A stretch of 64,000 nt of DNA from Littorina saxatilis (GCF_037325665.1 NC_090249.1:61511602-61575601); one strand, 5' to 3'; counted from the first letter of the stretch, positions 10,880-25,086 are shown. Notes: generated from the sequence alone by a model not told the origin. Made by a program: numbers and translations.

Positions 10880-12617
10880 ATAATAATAATAATAATAAAG
10901 ATAGCTTATATAGCGCCGCTTCACAAATTTAACTATGCTCTTAGCGCTGTACATCGAGATATAACAATTTCAATAATATAAATACAAAGATGATATTATA
11001 ATAATACACATTTACAAATATCACTCACGTGCATACATCCTCGTGCACACCACGCGCATAGACACTCCCACTCATTAACAAGTGCTTCCATCCCCCTGCC
11101 ACTGAGATGTTCATATACCCCCCTGGACAAGCTCACACCATGTCCGTCTCCTCTCTGGACTGTACATACACTCAGCAAGAAAAGGAAAGACTAAATGCAA
11201 ATTTCATACAGAACCCTATAGCTCAATCAAAGCTGAAGCAACTATTCAAAAAAGACACATTCAAACAACAAATCTAACTTCACCTCTAACAGTCTATAAA
11301 GATGGCAAGGACAATTTACAAGGATTCGCGAAAAAGGTTCGTTTTAAGGGAACTGCGGAAAGAGTCCTTAGAAGCAGAATGGCGAACGGAGGAAGGGAGA
11401 GAATTCCAGACAATGGCAGCCGCAGAAGCAAACGAGCGATTTCCAAAAGAAGGCAAGCTTCGCTCGAGAGTTTCCAGTTTGCGACTGTCAGCGCGTGAGC
11501 GGAGGTTGTAGTCAGAGGGATTGTCATATGTGACGAGCAGTTCCTTGAGGTATTTAGGGCAATCTTCAAATTTGGCAGAGAAACAGATACAAGCAAGCTT
11601 GTATCTGATACGAGCGGACACGGGAAGCCAATGAAGGGAACGAAGAAGTGGTGTGACATGATCAAACTTCTTAGAACGATATATCAATTTGGCGGCAGAG
11701 TTTTGTACCTTTTGGAGTGACTCGACAAGTTTTTGATCACAGCCATAGAACAGGCTGTTGCAATAGTCTATTCTGGATAGAACTAGAGAACAGGCTAGAG
11801 TTTGAGCGGCTTGGGGGGTAAGATAGTGGCGGATAGAACTGATTTTCCTTAAGTTACTGTACGCAATTGTGCGGATGTTTTGGACGTGCTGGGAAAGGTT
11901 GAGGAAGTGGTCGAAGGTAACGCCAAGATTAGTCACAGAAGAGACAAAGTTGACGTCGCTATCACCGACATGAATGCTAGAAGGCAAAGAATTTTCAGGG
12001 AAAGATCTGTACTTGGACCTGACAAGCATGGATTCAGTTTTCGAGTCGTTTAGCTGTAGTTTGTTAGCCGTCATCCACGCCTTTACAGCAACAACACAGT
12101 CTTCCATTTCACTCACAGTGGTATCAATTTGATCAATCTCACTGTCTTTGTACAACTGGTTGTCGTCTGCGAAGGCGTGGTGATCAATAGGATACTGTTT
12201 GACGAGGTTAAAGAGGGGGTTCATGTACAAAACAAAAAGAACTGGACCCAACACGGATCCCTGAGGAACACCGAACTGAAGGACTGTGGATTCTGAACTG
12301 ATGCCGTTTACCACGACTGTTTGAATCCTATCCGACAGATAGGACTCAAACCAGGACAGTGCAGAACCTGTGATGCCAAAAGTTGCCTCAAGGCGGGCTG
12401 TCATAATTGAGTGGTCAATGGTGTCGAACGCAGCGGACAAATCGAGAAGCGTGAGAACAGACACTTTACCGTTATTGAGAGCCATCAGAAGGTCGTTTAC
12501 AATTTTCAACAAAGCAGTTTCAGTGCTGTGGGCAGGTCTATAAGCCGATTGGAGGCTGCTGAGAAGATTGTTTGATGAGAGGTGGGCATTATCTATATTT
12601 ACTACACTGTATAACAT
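10880..12617 (-). mobile_element. 5'-truncated LINE (L2/CR1-like group)
   Basis: Minus-strand non-LTR retrotransposon. Its 3' end is at about 10880, with a TTA-repeat tail preceded by a GGCGCTATATAAGC-type 3' terminus. The coding part is the 433-aa frame described separately. The 5' end is lost: homology starts in the early fingers region of the reverse transcriptase, and no endonuclease is present. Confidence 0.85.
11316..12617 (-). CDS. Reverse transcriptase of a truncated LINE
   Basis: The 433-aa frame shows the ordered RT motifs of L2/CR1/Jockey-type LINEs: QSAYRPAHSTETALLKI, LSAAFDTIDHSIM, GVPQGSVLGPVLFVLY, the catalytic FADDNQLY, and the C-terminal signature LSRIDYCNSLFYGC with LHWLPVSARIRYK. 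The product would copy element RNA into DNA at the target site. The first methionine (12617) is internal to the ancestral protein, not a true start, because the fingers region begins just before it and the endonuclease is absent. The frame is otherwise unbroken to the stop at 11316, so the copy is probably not very old. It is not a host gene. Confidence 0.9.
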   Translation of the reverse strand: MLYSVVNIDNAHLSSNNLLSSLQSAYRPAHSTETALLKIVNDLLMALNNGKVSVLTLLDLSAAFDTIDHSIMTARLEATFGITGSALSWFESYLSDRIQTVVVNGISSESTVLQFGVPQGSVLGPVLFVLYMNPLFNLVKQYPIDHHAFADDNQLYKDSEIDQIDTTVSEMEDCVVAVKAWMTANKLQLNDSKTESMLVRSKYRSFPENSLPSSIHVGDSDVNFVSSVTNLGVTFDHFLNLSQHVQNIRTIAYSNLRKISSIRHYLTPQAAQTLACSLVLSRIDYCNSLFYGCDQKLVESLQKVQNSAAKLIYRSKKFDHVTPLLRSLHWLPVSARIRYKLACICFSAKFEDCPKYLKELLVTYDNPSDYNLRSRADSRKLETLERSLPSFGNRSFASAAAIVWNSLPSSVRHSASKDSFRSSLKTNLFRESL

Positions 12618-12744
12618 TGATCATATTATGTTCTTATACATGTATCCTTAGCGGATTATGACTTTATTCAGTTATTCTGCAGAAAAACAGAAATGCTGGA
12701 GAAAAACTGTTTGTTTCTGCAGCATTTCTGCATAATGTCATCTT

Positions 12745-12775
12745 ATAATAATAATAATAACGGGCATTTACTTAA
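12745..12775 (-). mobile_element. 3' tail of a LINE/SINE
   Basis: On the minus strand this reads TAAATGCCCGTT followed by a TTA repeat. The same terminus (TTTATAAATGCCCGTTATT) recurs at about 16300-16330. It is a retroposon 3' end abutting the TTAA-flanked MITE that starts at 12776. Confidence 0.45.
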
Positions 12776-13491
12776 AGGCACAGTAAGCCTCCCGTAAACC
12801 ATCACAGAGCTCCCCGAGCGTCTAAATACAGTACAAGCATACTTCCTTTTGAACGCTCACCGAACGGGAACATCCTGGCTGCTTTCTGTCGAGCGTGAGA
12901 CATTTTCCAAGAATTTATTTTCGTAGACTTGTTCCGTTAACAACAACGGCGCCTCGTTTTTGCGCTAGACCTAACTTTTAAAATCTAAATAATAAATTGA
13001 CAGCTTGTTACACAAACATTCTTTAATCTTTCATCAAGACAAGATCAGAACAATTCGAAGTTGTGAAAGTTTAAAAAAAGAAAAGCCCGGAAGCAGGGTC
13101 ACGCAAGGGTCGTAGCAGACGACGGCCGGTTTATCAGTGCAAATCGCCGTTCCTCTCAACAGTCAAAAGCCATCGCTAGAGTTCTTGTGAACCACAGCCG
13201 TTGTTTCGTGCATAAAAAAACGTGCTATTGTAGATAAGCTCACGTCGAGTCGCATTCAAATGACTAACTATGACGACTGCATTGTAAAAAGGGAAAACTG
13301 GATCACACGGGTTCACGATGGCTCAGGGGTAAGATAAACCATGCAAAAATAAATTCTTTGAAAATTGTTCGCTCTTTACGGAGGGCACCTAGGATGTTCT
13401 CAATTGGTGAGTGTTTAAATGAAAGGGTGTTTGTACTGTGTGTAAAAGCCTGACCGTATCTGTGATGGTTTACGGGAGGCTTACTCTGCCT
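12776..13491. mobile_element. TTAA-flanked MITE, copy 1
   Basis: About 716 bp with inverted termini: AGGCACAGTAAGCCTCCCGT at the left and the complement of AGGCAGAGTAAGCCTCCCGT at the right, extending through GTAAACCATCACAGA. TTAA lies on both sides (12772-12775 and 13492-13495), the target duplication of piggyBac- and Kolobok-type transposons. A second copy in the opposite orientation is at 49037-51001. No transposase, so non-autonomous. Confidence 0.85.
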
Positions 13492-13547
13492 TTAACGAAT
13501 GCGACTTTGAGGGTGCTCAGGTTCTGTTTACCTGACTAACACCGCAG

Positions 13548-15642
<2,095 letters not shown>

Positions 15643-15689
15643 CACCGCAGGTGCGGCAGTTCTCGAGCCTGGTTGACACCAGGATATAT

Positions 15690-16260
15690 TATGACAGTAA
15701 GCGTAGAGTGCTGCCCTGTCACGTAGTCTCAAACCAAATTGGAAATCCATAGCATCATCATTATAATCATCCTCATCTCATTAATCATCCAAAATTATAA
15801 AATGTCCTCGCTCTTGTGGCCCTTCATGCCCGGAGCTCTCATGGTGACCTTGGTCTCATTGTTCCTGTTCCATCCTTCCCTGAATAGTACTTCTGCTGTC
15901 AGTCTTCAACATGTGACGTTCTGGGGGGTCGACGGAGGGACGTGGTGGCGGTCTGCTCTCTGGAGGGGACGCTCACTTAGTCTGGCTCCGCGACTTAGCA
16001 GTCAATGTCGTTAGTAGGGGGCATAGTAGGTAGTGGGCTGAGTCCGGGACAGACCCACTACTGAACACCGTCGAAGTGACTCAGCAGAAGTGCAGTGTCA
16101 ACTTCCGAGGGTAGCCTACCGCAGCGACCCGACATCCCTCCCTGGAGCGTCTGTAAAATCGACAGGTCTGGCAGCGGAACGAAATTCAGATGTGGATGGA
16201 GCAGCGAATGCAGGGACGGGGCGGCGTGAGAGAATACCGGAACAAGGAACAGGTGTAAGG

Positions 16261-16301
<41 letters not shown>
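15690..16301 (+). mobile_element. Probable retroposon fragment ending in (AAC)n
   Basis: A GC-rich block without a convincing gene ends in GGTGTAAGG followed by about 14 AAC units (16261-16301), which resembles a LINE 3' region with a microsatellite tail. The adjoining 16302-16345 looks like a minus-strand LINE/SINE 3' terminus (complement of GCGCTTTATAAATGCCCGTT), so two retroposon ends may meet here. Confidence 0.4.
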
Positions 16302-16303
<2 letters not shown>

Positions 16304-16345
16304 AAAATAACGGGCATTTATAAAGCGCCTTATCAGAAGTTCAAA

Positions 16346-17188
16346 GCGCGTGACAACAATACTTGTCATCATTTTCACGAGTTTTCATTCACAAGCACCT
16401 GGCAAATAAATCTCATGTTCCCCAGGCAATAAATCCCCGGTTACCATAGTTGCAGGAAGCAGGTTATACATGGATAATCAAAAGCATACCCAATAGAAAC
16501 GCTCGGGGATTCTTCGGCTCTTTTCATTGGTGTTTCCCCAGACCTAAACAGACCAAAAACGAACTGGCAAACTGGCAAAAGTAAAAAAAACAAAAACCAA
16601 CTACTTCATGAAAGGTCATACATTCATCAAAAACAAATGAAACCTAGCGTTATGTTTTGTCTTCTTACAGAGTCATGGAGTGCGTGTATCTGTGTTTCGA
16701 TACACAGACGTTCGGAGAAACACGAACGTCAAGTTCAAGTAAAACGACCCCTGACACACACATTTTGACCCGTGCACAAGACGTTGTATCGATAAACGAA
16801 GCACAACTAAGAAACAATAATAAAAGCAAAGAAAATAGCAACAAGATAATTATGCAAACATCTAACAAAGCCGAGCAAGCAGAATGACAGGTCTAATGAA
16901 AAACAAAGAGGTACTGAGTCGGAAACAAGATCGCGATTCTTTCCTTCGCTGCACGACGCAAATCTTCTGTGACCTTTGACCAAACGTAGCTTCCACATTC
17001 GATCACTCAGCTTAATATTTACAACAGAAAGCCGAGGGGTGGAATACCGAGATGAACCTACAGAACTGTGCATCCTCAAACCTGACATATTCATCCCAAC
17101 ATTTAATGAACTCAAAAACACAGAAAGTTGCTTTCACACGCCAGCTCATTCTGATAATCCTCGCTCCACGGCTATCGTTGATTGCCAG
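16346..17188. other. No recognisable gene
   Basis: AT-rich, with short uncharacteristic reading frames on both strands. I see no conserved protein motif, RNA gene or classified repeat. Confidence 0.5.
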
Positions 17189-17189
17189 T

Positions 17190-17735
17190 GGTAACACGAA
17201 ATTTTTACTCCACGAAACATTTACTCCGGAGTAAATATTTCGTACGAAATTCTTACTCCGAGTACACTTTTCGTACGAGAAAAGAACTCCCCAAGGCACG
17301 AAAAAATTACTCCCTCCACGAAATTTTTACTCCCCATTTTTTTTTACTTCCAGTAAAAATCTCGTACGCAAAAATGGGATGCGGGCTAAGGGATAATGCC
17401 AATAAGTGATCTCGCGCACACGAATGTCGCGCTACCATCCTTCCACGCCTTCCACCACCAAGACTAACAGGGGGACAAGGGAGTAAAAATGTCGTACACC
17501 TGGCATGGGAAGTTAAATTGCTCGTGTTGGGGTGAAGTAATTTATTCGTTATTTATTCGTCAGGGGAGTAACATTTTTGTACGAAATGTTTACTCGGAAC
17601 TCACCTGTCTTGGGGAGTAATTTTCTCGTGCAATGGGGGAGTGCTTTTTTCGTAAAGGGAGTAAGTTTTTCGTACGAAATGTTTACTCCGGAGTAAAAAT
17701 CTCGTGGGAGTAATTTTCTCGTGTTACACCGGGAC
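17190..17735. mobile_element. Foldback element built from GGAGTAA and CGTACGAAA modules
   Basis: The inverted ends are GGTAACACGAAATTTTTACT and the complement of TTTTCTCGTGTTACACC. The interior is a mosaic of short inverted and direct modules (TTACTCCGGAGTAAA, TTTCGTACGAAA, CACGAAAxxTTACTCC). A solitary end of the same family (GGGAGTAATTTTCTCGTGTT) is at about 22888-22922. No coding capacity. Confidence 0.7.
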
Positions 17736-17939
17736 TCGTGTGGTTATCAGCACGGAACCCGTGTTTCAAAGCATGGCTCCCTGGGTTGATTGTGCACTTA
17801 TTTTCTCACTACCAAAATGATGACAAAAACGATGTTTGGTGGTTTGTTGACAGACCCATCAAATATCTTATAATGTATACAAAATTCATACAATCACTGT
17901 CAGATCAGTTCAAACAACACATCATGCACATCTCACATC

Positions 17940-19001
17940 CCCAGACTCTATACTAAGGAACTATCCGTAGTGTTGTTGGAACAAGTGAGTTTTCAAATTG
18001 GACTTAAAAGATGAAATGGATGGAGAGTGACGTCGAGTAATTGAAAGGGAAGTGAATTCCGTAACTGAGGGCCATAATACGAAAACGTGCGGAAGCCATG
18101 AGCCTTGCATTTAAAGCGACCTTGACGGAGAAGTCGAGCATCATCAGAAGAACGAAGGGTGCGAGAGGGAGTGTAGAGGGAGACCAGTTCCGAAAGATAG
18201 GCAGGTGCCGATTCAGAGATGATAATGTAGCAGAAGCAGGCAGCTTTATACCTAATACGTTCAGACACAGGAAGCCAGTGAAGGAGTGCAGGGTTGTCGA
18301 TGCTGTGCTCTGAAAATGAGACGTGCAGCAGTGTTGTACTTTTTGCAAGGGTTGGAGAGTGGAGTCAGGGCAGCCTATGAGAAGGGAGTTACAGTAATCT
18401 AATCTGGACAGAATGCAGGATGTAACGAGAGTTTTAGTGGCATCAACAGTGAGAAATTTTCTTATGGAACCTATTATTCTAATCTCAAAGTAACATGTCT
18501 GACAGACTTTTTTGATGTGTTGTTTCATTGAGAGGTGGGAGTCCATGATGAACCCAAGATTCCTAGCACTACTGATCAGAGAAAGAAATGTCACTGGAAC
18601 CTACTGTGATGGAGGCTGGAAGGTAAGTGGTCGAAGAGGAAGATCCAGAGAAAAGAAGGAATTCAGTCTTGTCATCATTTAACTTGAGCATATTGTTTGT
18701 CATCCATGATTTAATATCTGAAGTGCAGTTTTGGAGAGTGTGCGTCAGCGCTTGGATTTCTGTAGGCTTGCATGCTTGTTGGAGTTGTGTGTCGTCTGCA
18801 AAGAGGTATATATAGTGATTGACTGCGTGTTGCTTGATGACGGCAGAGAGAGGAGTGGTGTATAGTACAAATAAAACTGGGCCTAGAACTGATCCCTGGG
18901 GAACGTCGAAACAGAGAGGAGATGGAGGAGATGAGAGATTATTGACAGACACATACTGACTACGGCCCTGTAGATATGAACTAAACCAGTGAAGAACCAG
19001 T
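17940..19001 (-). mobile_element. Decayed, 5'-truncated LINE reverse transcriptase
   Basis: Minus-strand RT remnants in order: WFSSYLQGRSQYV (about 18960-18995), DVPQGSVLGPVLFVLY, the catalytic LFADDTQL, then LGFIMDSHLSMKQHIK, LSRLDYCNSLLIGC and finally SERIRYKAACF with PQLRNSLP. The frame changes near 18580 and again near 18320, so the protein cannot be made intact. It is related to, but clearly older and distinct from, the LINE at 10880-12617. The upstream boundary is the SINE fragment at 19002. Confidence 0.85.
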
Positions 19002-19221
19002 TTAAAATTGGCAATCTAGTGGCTGCTCCGCCTGGCGTCTGGCATTATGGGGTTAGTGCTAGGACTGGTTGGTCCGGTGTCAGAATAATGTGACTGGGTG
19101 AGACATGAAGCCTGTGCGGCTGCGACTTCTGTCTTGTGTGTGGCGTACGTTATATGTCAAAGCAGCACCGCCCTGATATGGCCCGCTTCGTGGTCGGCTG
19201 GGCGTTAAGCAAACAAACAAA
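19002..19221 (+). mobile_element. 5'-truncated SINE (Nin-DC-like core)
   Basis: About 220 bp match the body and tail of the complete SINE at 42727-43045, from AATCTAGTGGCTGCTCCGCC to GGGCGTTAAGCAAACAAACA. The tRNA-like head is missing. The core with GGTTGGTCCGGTGTCAGAAT and AATGTGACTGGGTGAGAC resembles what I recall of the Nin-DC SINE domain; that family name needs an alignment. Confidence 0.85.
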
Positions 19222-19385
19222 TGTGCTTGTGCTTGTGTGTGTGTGTGTGTGGAGCGAGTCAGGGCCGGAAACTTCTCGACCTTACACACCACAACAATAA
19301 AAATCTGAAAATTCCAATTAAACTTAACATTTTAATAATCGACACCACATTTTTTAAATTTTAATTGCGTGTACAAACAAAAGGG

Positions 19386-19902
19386 TTAAAGGTACTGAAC
19401 TTGTCAAATCCAGGTGCACGGAGCCCCTGGGGCTTTTAGTCATACCTCAGGCAGCTATCCGTTAGAAGAACTGCCAAGTTTCATTGACTTGCACCCAAAG
19501 AGTCAAGAACTGCGATTTTTTTTACGAATTAATTTCGTACTCGGACCCGGCTGGCCTTGACCTATTTTTGGATCTAAATTTAGATCAGGTAGATCACCAC
19601 ATCATGCACAAAAAGACACGTCACTAAGCAAACTATGTCAGACGTCATCATGAGTTTGTGTAAAACAAAATGGAGGCCGGAATCACTCAGTTGAATCGAA
19701 CTCCGACCAAACACCACGTAATAACTAGGTTAATTTATGCACTCGCGTGAACAAGAAACTTGACTGTCGAGCTTCACAGATGTCGTCGTTGGGTAGTTTT
19801 GGGTTTGTTTTACTACCATATGAGGATTTTTGAACTGTAAATGCACTCAGCTGCAGCAAAAAAAGCAAAACGAAGGCTGTGAGCTGCACTGTGCCTTTAA
19901 GA
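19386..19902. mobile_element. Putative TTAA-type MITE
   Basis: Starts TTAAAGGTACTGAACTTGTC and ends CTGCACTGTGCCTTTAA, so TTAA and AGG/CCT termini face each other about 515 bp apart. The interior differs from the MITE at 12776-13491, so this is a separate family with similar ends. Confidence 0.45.
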
Positions 19903-20596
19903 CGCTACTGCGCACCGAGGTCTACGCGGCATTAGTTTGCCTAGCTGGGACTCGAATCGGAGTGAAAAAGCTCCACCAAGCCATCTAATCGTCAGGCGTG
20001 GCCGGTGTCGAATCAAGAACTTTCACCACGTTAAGCCGACACTCCGGTCTCATTAACTTTTCAAATCCGATCATTTGATTTAACTTGCATAATGATTGTT
20101 TAAGCTAAACACTGAACTTCTCAGGCTTTGCCGGGTAACAATTCATTAGCGGACAGTGTAAGTCATTGCTTATTTAACTGAATTATAAGATCCGTTTTGA
20201 AAAAAAATAGTTTAAAAAACAAACTACGCTTATTACTAGCAACTAAAGATATCCTACATTATTCAGCTAAAACAAGTTATGCGTTGAGCCTGACACTGTA
20301 GGCAAGTGTGGCACTGATAAGTTGCGCAACTAGCGCAGGGCTTGGGCTGCTGCAAGCTCATCCCCACAGGCCGTAAAACTAGACGCGTTAACGGTCTGCA
20401 TGTGCACAGCTTAATTGACAAAAACTACGCCATGTTTTTGTTCTGCTCCTTGACTGTAACAGTAGAGTGATGTCTTCAGAGTATACTGACACAGATATTA
20501 TAGTAATAAAAAATATCATAGTTAAGAACAGTTAAATTGAAAAAAAATGCCTCTCTACGTAAAATAAAGCATTTAGCGAGTAAAACCATCCCTCGA
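19903..20596. other. No recognisable gene
   Basis: Mostly AT-rich, with a GC-richer stretch at 19915-20050. No gene, tRNA or classified repeat recognised. Confidence 0.5.
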
Positions 20597-20695
20597 ACAC
20601 ACACACACACACACACACAAATACATACACACACACTGATACACAAACAAACACACACACACACACACACAAATGACAAACCATGCACATGCACA

Positions 20696-20777
<82 letters not shown>
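20597..20777. repeat. (CA)n microsatellite
   Basis: A long CA run interrupted by short spacers; the last 80 bases are pure. Frames translate as CVCVCV or THTHTH and are not genes. Confidence 0.97.
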
Positions 20778-20779
<2 letters not shown>

Positions 20780-20919
20780 AGAAACTTGACTCACAGTGTA
20801 CGATCATCGTTGGCATGACTTGTCTCTCACCATGTTGTTTTTGAGTGTGGCGACAAAGTGCACGGGCGGCGACAGTACATCTAGATAGAGGACAACACCG
20901 AGGCGGCTGTAAGCCGCCA

Positions 20920-21085
20920 GGCTGGTGTGCGTGCGTGTGTGTGTATATATGTGTGTGTATGTGTGCGTGCGTGCTCCGCCCCTGGTGTGTGTGTGCGTGC
21001 GCGTGCTAGTAAGAGTGTGCGCCGTGCGTGCGTATGTGCCGGCATGTGTGTGTGTGCGTGCGTTTGTGTGTGCGTGTATGCCCTA
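20920..21085. repeat. GT/GC-rich simple repeat
   Basis: Imperfect GTGTGCGTGC tract. No coding evidence. Confidence 0.8.
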
Positions 21086-21089
21086 GCTG

Positions 21090-23720
21090 GCATAGAAAAT
21101 ATGACAAAGTGGGAACGGTAACGAGGAAACTCAACACCATGCAGTGCACCAGAAATCAATTCAGCATGTAAATGATATGTTACATGACCATGAATTCGGA
21201 TTTCAGTATACAAGCTGTTAGAACGGGTCAATTCTAAAATACACTGAAAACGTTTCAGGTAGATTTGAAATTAGTTTTTATTTGAAAACCTTGAGTGTAA
21301 ATGAGAAAAACTACTCTGCTTTGTAAGAATGACATATATCTGGAGTGACAGTCCTTCAGATTATAATGTCTATAGAACAACCCGTGTATTGATTGTCCCT
21401 GTAGTCTGCGTCCCTTCGCCCTAGTCGTCTGTTTGCTTGCAATTCCCATTCTGTTTGCGTTTCATTTATTTTAGGTCCCACCAATTGCTTTATTTTGGAG
21501 TTTTGTTGAGTTTGTTTTTCTACTAAACAGTTTCCGACCTTTGATTTGTTTTGCTTGATGTTTTAGAACCTATTTGACTAGTGTGTGTTCACAGGGTCCT
21601 TTATGTTTTTTTACTTGTTTACCAAACCTTTGCGTGGGTACATGTATTCATTTCACTAATAACCCGCAATAGAAGTGTTTGTGTGCGTAGTGGACTGATT
21701 TTCCTGAGTGGTAGAAACCGCGCATTTAGGCCTACTATTAGCAGCTATTGTGTTTTCAGCGTAGCAATAGGGTCCGATATTTAGACGAGACAAGTATAAT
21801 GCCGACGAGTCGAAGACAATAGCGTTTATATAGCTATTCTGACATTATGGTCTGTGTTAAAATCATGTTTTTGTCAGCAACAACTACCAGAATGGTCCAT
21901 GTCGTTCATGTGATTGCAGACGACGGTTACTGATAGTGCGCCCATATTCCTTTGCGCATGTATCCACGGAAATCACCGAACATTGAAAACCCACGGACAT
22001 GTATTACGGAGAAGATTAGAGATAACCGGGATGTTTAGCATTACGTCAATATGCTAGGAATCATTTGACGTCATGACGTATCATGTTCGAAAGTCTGACT
22101 TCTGTTGGGGATTCGCGTGAGGAAGACTGCGGTAAATCTGTAGATGATAAGAGAACAAGGATTGTCTCAGAAGAAACGACTAAATGTTTCAGACCAGTAA
22201 CTTCATTTCAACAATGGACGTTCTATGTGACAGGAGAGTTTGCTGATTTTGTGTTAAACATTTGAAAGATTGTCTGCCAGAATCAGAGATAGGTCGCTTC
22301 AGATTGCAGCTTCTTAAACTTGGCAAGGTTTGTTGCCTGTTAAAGAACTGGATTTTACACGTAATGTATGTCATGTACAGTAAGCAACAAAAAAACACAC
22401 ACACAAAGCAAATGGCATCGTCTGTCGACTAGTCACAGAAACAAACCTGGCGAGGTATGCGTGAACTTTATACACGGGGAAGAAACCGGAACCATGCTGT
22501 TATTGCCGATATTGTTTGGATATCGGCAAAAAATTACCAATTTCGATGTGTGAGACCATCCAATCACAGCACCCGAATTCCCCCACGTGTCTATCAGAAT
22601 AGCTATTTATCCAGAGATCTACAGTATCTCTGATTTATCCCATGACCTGCCTCTTTGTCTCTGTTAGCTGAAGAGGTGATTATTCTGAATATTCCATCAC
22701 AACCATATGGATATCCCATCACAACCGAGTTTCGATCTCAACTGTCATTGGTCATTGTCTTTGATTTCAGAGTACAATTGAATAATTTATAGAGGTCATC
22801 TGCATATTCAGAGTTTACAGATGGACTACTTTTTTCAACATACGGACTGAAATATTTTGTGGTGTCAAAGTCCATATTACGTATAGATATGTACGTGGGA
22901 GTAATTTTCTCGTGTTACACCGGCTTGTGTGAATCCGAGTCGAGTCAACTGCGGGGTTCAGCGACAAATGAGGGAGTGGCACCAAAATGAAAAGAAGAAG
23001 ACGAAAAGAAGTTGGAGATACACTTAAGATATAGATATTATGGGGAAGAGAAGAGGATGTGAGGTGTTAGATGTATCCAACCTTAGGTGTTCAAACTCAA
23101 GACCGGGACAAAGTAGAAAGCGATGTACCGCGACCGACTCTCAGTGCCGACATACAACTTCCAAGCTTTATTGCTTAACGTCTACAACAGGCGAAGTATT
23201 GAAGCTTTGGCTCACCTAAACCCGACGACTGAATGTGTAAGTGATCCACGTGTGAAAACCAAAACAGAACAGCGCGATGACAGCCAACATTTCTATCCCC
23301 GACTGACAAACAGTAACACTGCATGCGAACTGACTTGGGTCAACGATCAAACCAGCACGCCCCGAACTGAATTTGTTGCGCTGCCATTATCGTGCGCAAT
23401 TCTGGTAAACATATAAACCCGGTATGCCGAATTATAACGAAAGCCGATGTCAAATATACACAGGGATATTTTAAAATGACTTTCAAAATGTAAAAGCAGA
23501 TAGCAGACCTTTTTATAAGCAATATGAATGACTGAATGTCCACATACAAGTCGAATGACGCCGTCCATTATGCTGACAAATGGGAACTAGCTTTGCGCAT
23601 GAATTCATTGACATGAATTTCGACTGCGGAGGCTTTTGACAAGCTGAAAACAGGCACGGGCAGGTTTTAGTGGAAAAAGTAAGTGTTTTTAATGAAAACG
23701 TCGGAGTAATTGGATAAATA
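21090..23720. other. Mostly unassigned sequence with two unrecognised small frames
   Basis: I see no known protein family. Frames of 60 aa (22083-22265, plus) and 97 aa (23123-23416, plus) have mixed composition rather than repeats but no recognisable motif, and nothing shows they are expressed. Just before the first lies TTTGACGTCATGACGTATCA (22057-22078), with a palindromic CRE-like TGACGTCA. A solitary end of the 17190-17735 foldback family lies at 22888-22922. Confidence 0.4.
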
Positions 23721-23723
23721 GCT

Positions 23724-24139
23724 TACACACCTCGTCCTGAATATCTTGCATATTTTCCCTCGGGTCGATTTTCATGTATTACCTCGCCAAAGGCTCTGTA
23801 ATACATGAAAATCGACCCTCGCCAAAGGCTCGGTAATACATGAAAATCGACCCTCGCCAAAGGCTCGGTAATACATGAAAATCGACCCTCGCCAAAGGCT
23901 CGGTAATACATGAAAATCGACCCTCGCCAAAGGCTCTGTAATACATGAAAATCGACCCTCGCCAAAGGCTCGGTAATACATGAAAATCGACCCTCGCCAA
24001 AGGCTCGGTAATACATGAAAATCGACCCTCGCCAAAGGCTCGGTAATACATGAAAATCGACCCTCGCCAAAGGCTCGGTAATACATGAAAATCGACCCTC
24101 GGGAAAATATGCAAGATAATCAGAACTCGGAGTGTGTAA
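23724..24139. repeat. Hairpin with an internal 35-bp minisatellite
   Basis: About ten units of 35 bp (TCGCCAAAGGCTCGGTAATA plus CATGAAAATCGACCC) occupy the middle. The outermost 60-80 bases on each side are inverted copies of each other (ATCTTGCATATTTTCCCTCG against its complement, and the TACACAC/GTGTGTA ends). The whole is a foldback element whose loop has expanded as a tandem array. All minus frames across it are repeat products. Confidence 0.9.
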
Positions 24140-24805
24140 CCTATATATATTCAGACTTGGTCGTGTGACAGACGTTTTCTTCCACACGAGATTACGTTGA
24201 TTGTCTAACGAAGCCGTCAGGCTGAGTTAGACATCAGCTAATCGCAATCACAAAGACGGTGTAATTCATTACAACTTTCATAACAACTTCAGCTTTTCAG
24301 TTATGGTAAGCTGTTTGCGGGACTCTGTATTCGAAAAATGCTTTCAGAACACGTTTCAAAAACAATAACAATAACAACACTTTATTGTCCATCAAAATGA
24401 TCCATTGAAATAAAAATGGACATTTTTTTGGGACACATCCTGCCTTGTTGTAAACGATTATGACTTAAACATTTAATAAGAATTATTAGGACATTCAACG
24501 TTAAGACAAAAACACATAAGATGCAGAGGTTCACATATAATAGGCTAATACATGTATAATTCCTGACACGCCCTCCGTTTTTTTTAATAGAAAATCACGA
24601 CTACATCAGTCTTACGTTCGGTCCAAACTGCATCCGGGCACTTGCACGGCTTTTATGACGAAAAGGAAGTACATGCTCATAGATTGCATTCAGTAGGGGC
24701 CGGAACAGTGCTATAGTATCTAAGCTGATCAGACACACTTGACACACTTTAAAACTGAGATGAAGAGAAATAATGTACTTGACAGCAGATGGTCACTTAA
24801 ATTTT

Positions 24806-24810
<5 letters not shown>

Positions 24811-24870
<60 letters not shown>

Positions 24871-25031
24871 GTCTGTGTCTCTGTCTGTGTCTGTCTGTCT
24901 CTCTCACTGGCTCTCTCTCTTTCTCTCTCTCTGTCAGTTTCTCTCTCTCTTTGTCTGTCTCTTTCTCTCACTGGCTCTCTCTCTCTCTCTCTCTCTCTTT
25001 ACCCCCCCCCCCCCCCGGTTTGTTATTTGCC

Positions 25032-25062
<31 letters not shown>
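24811..25062. repeat. CT-rich, poly-C and (TTG)n simple repeats
   Basis: An interrupted (CT)n tract to about 24998, a C-run at about 25002-25016 and (TTG)n at 25033-25062. No gene. Confidence 0.95.
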
Positions 25063-25066
<4 letters not shown>

Positions 25067-25086
25067 GGTCTTTTTCTGTCTTTTTC

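Noticed and set aside
19915-20050. tRNA or SINE head suggested by GACTCGAATCGG and GTGTCGAATCAAG
   Set aside because: No consistent A/B box spacing or cloverleaf could be drawn.
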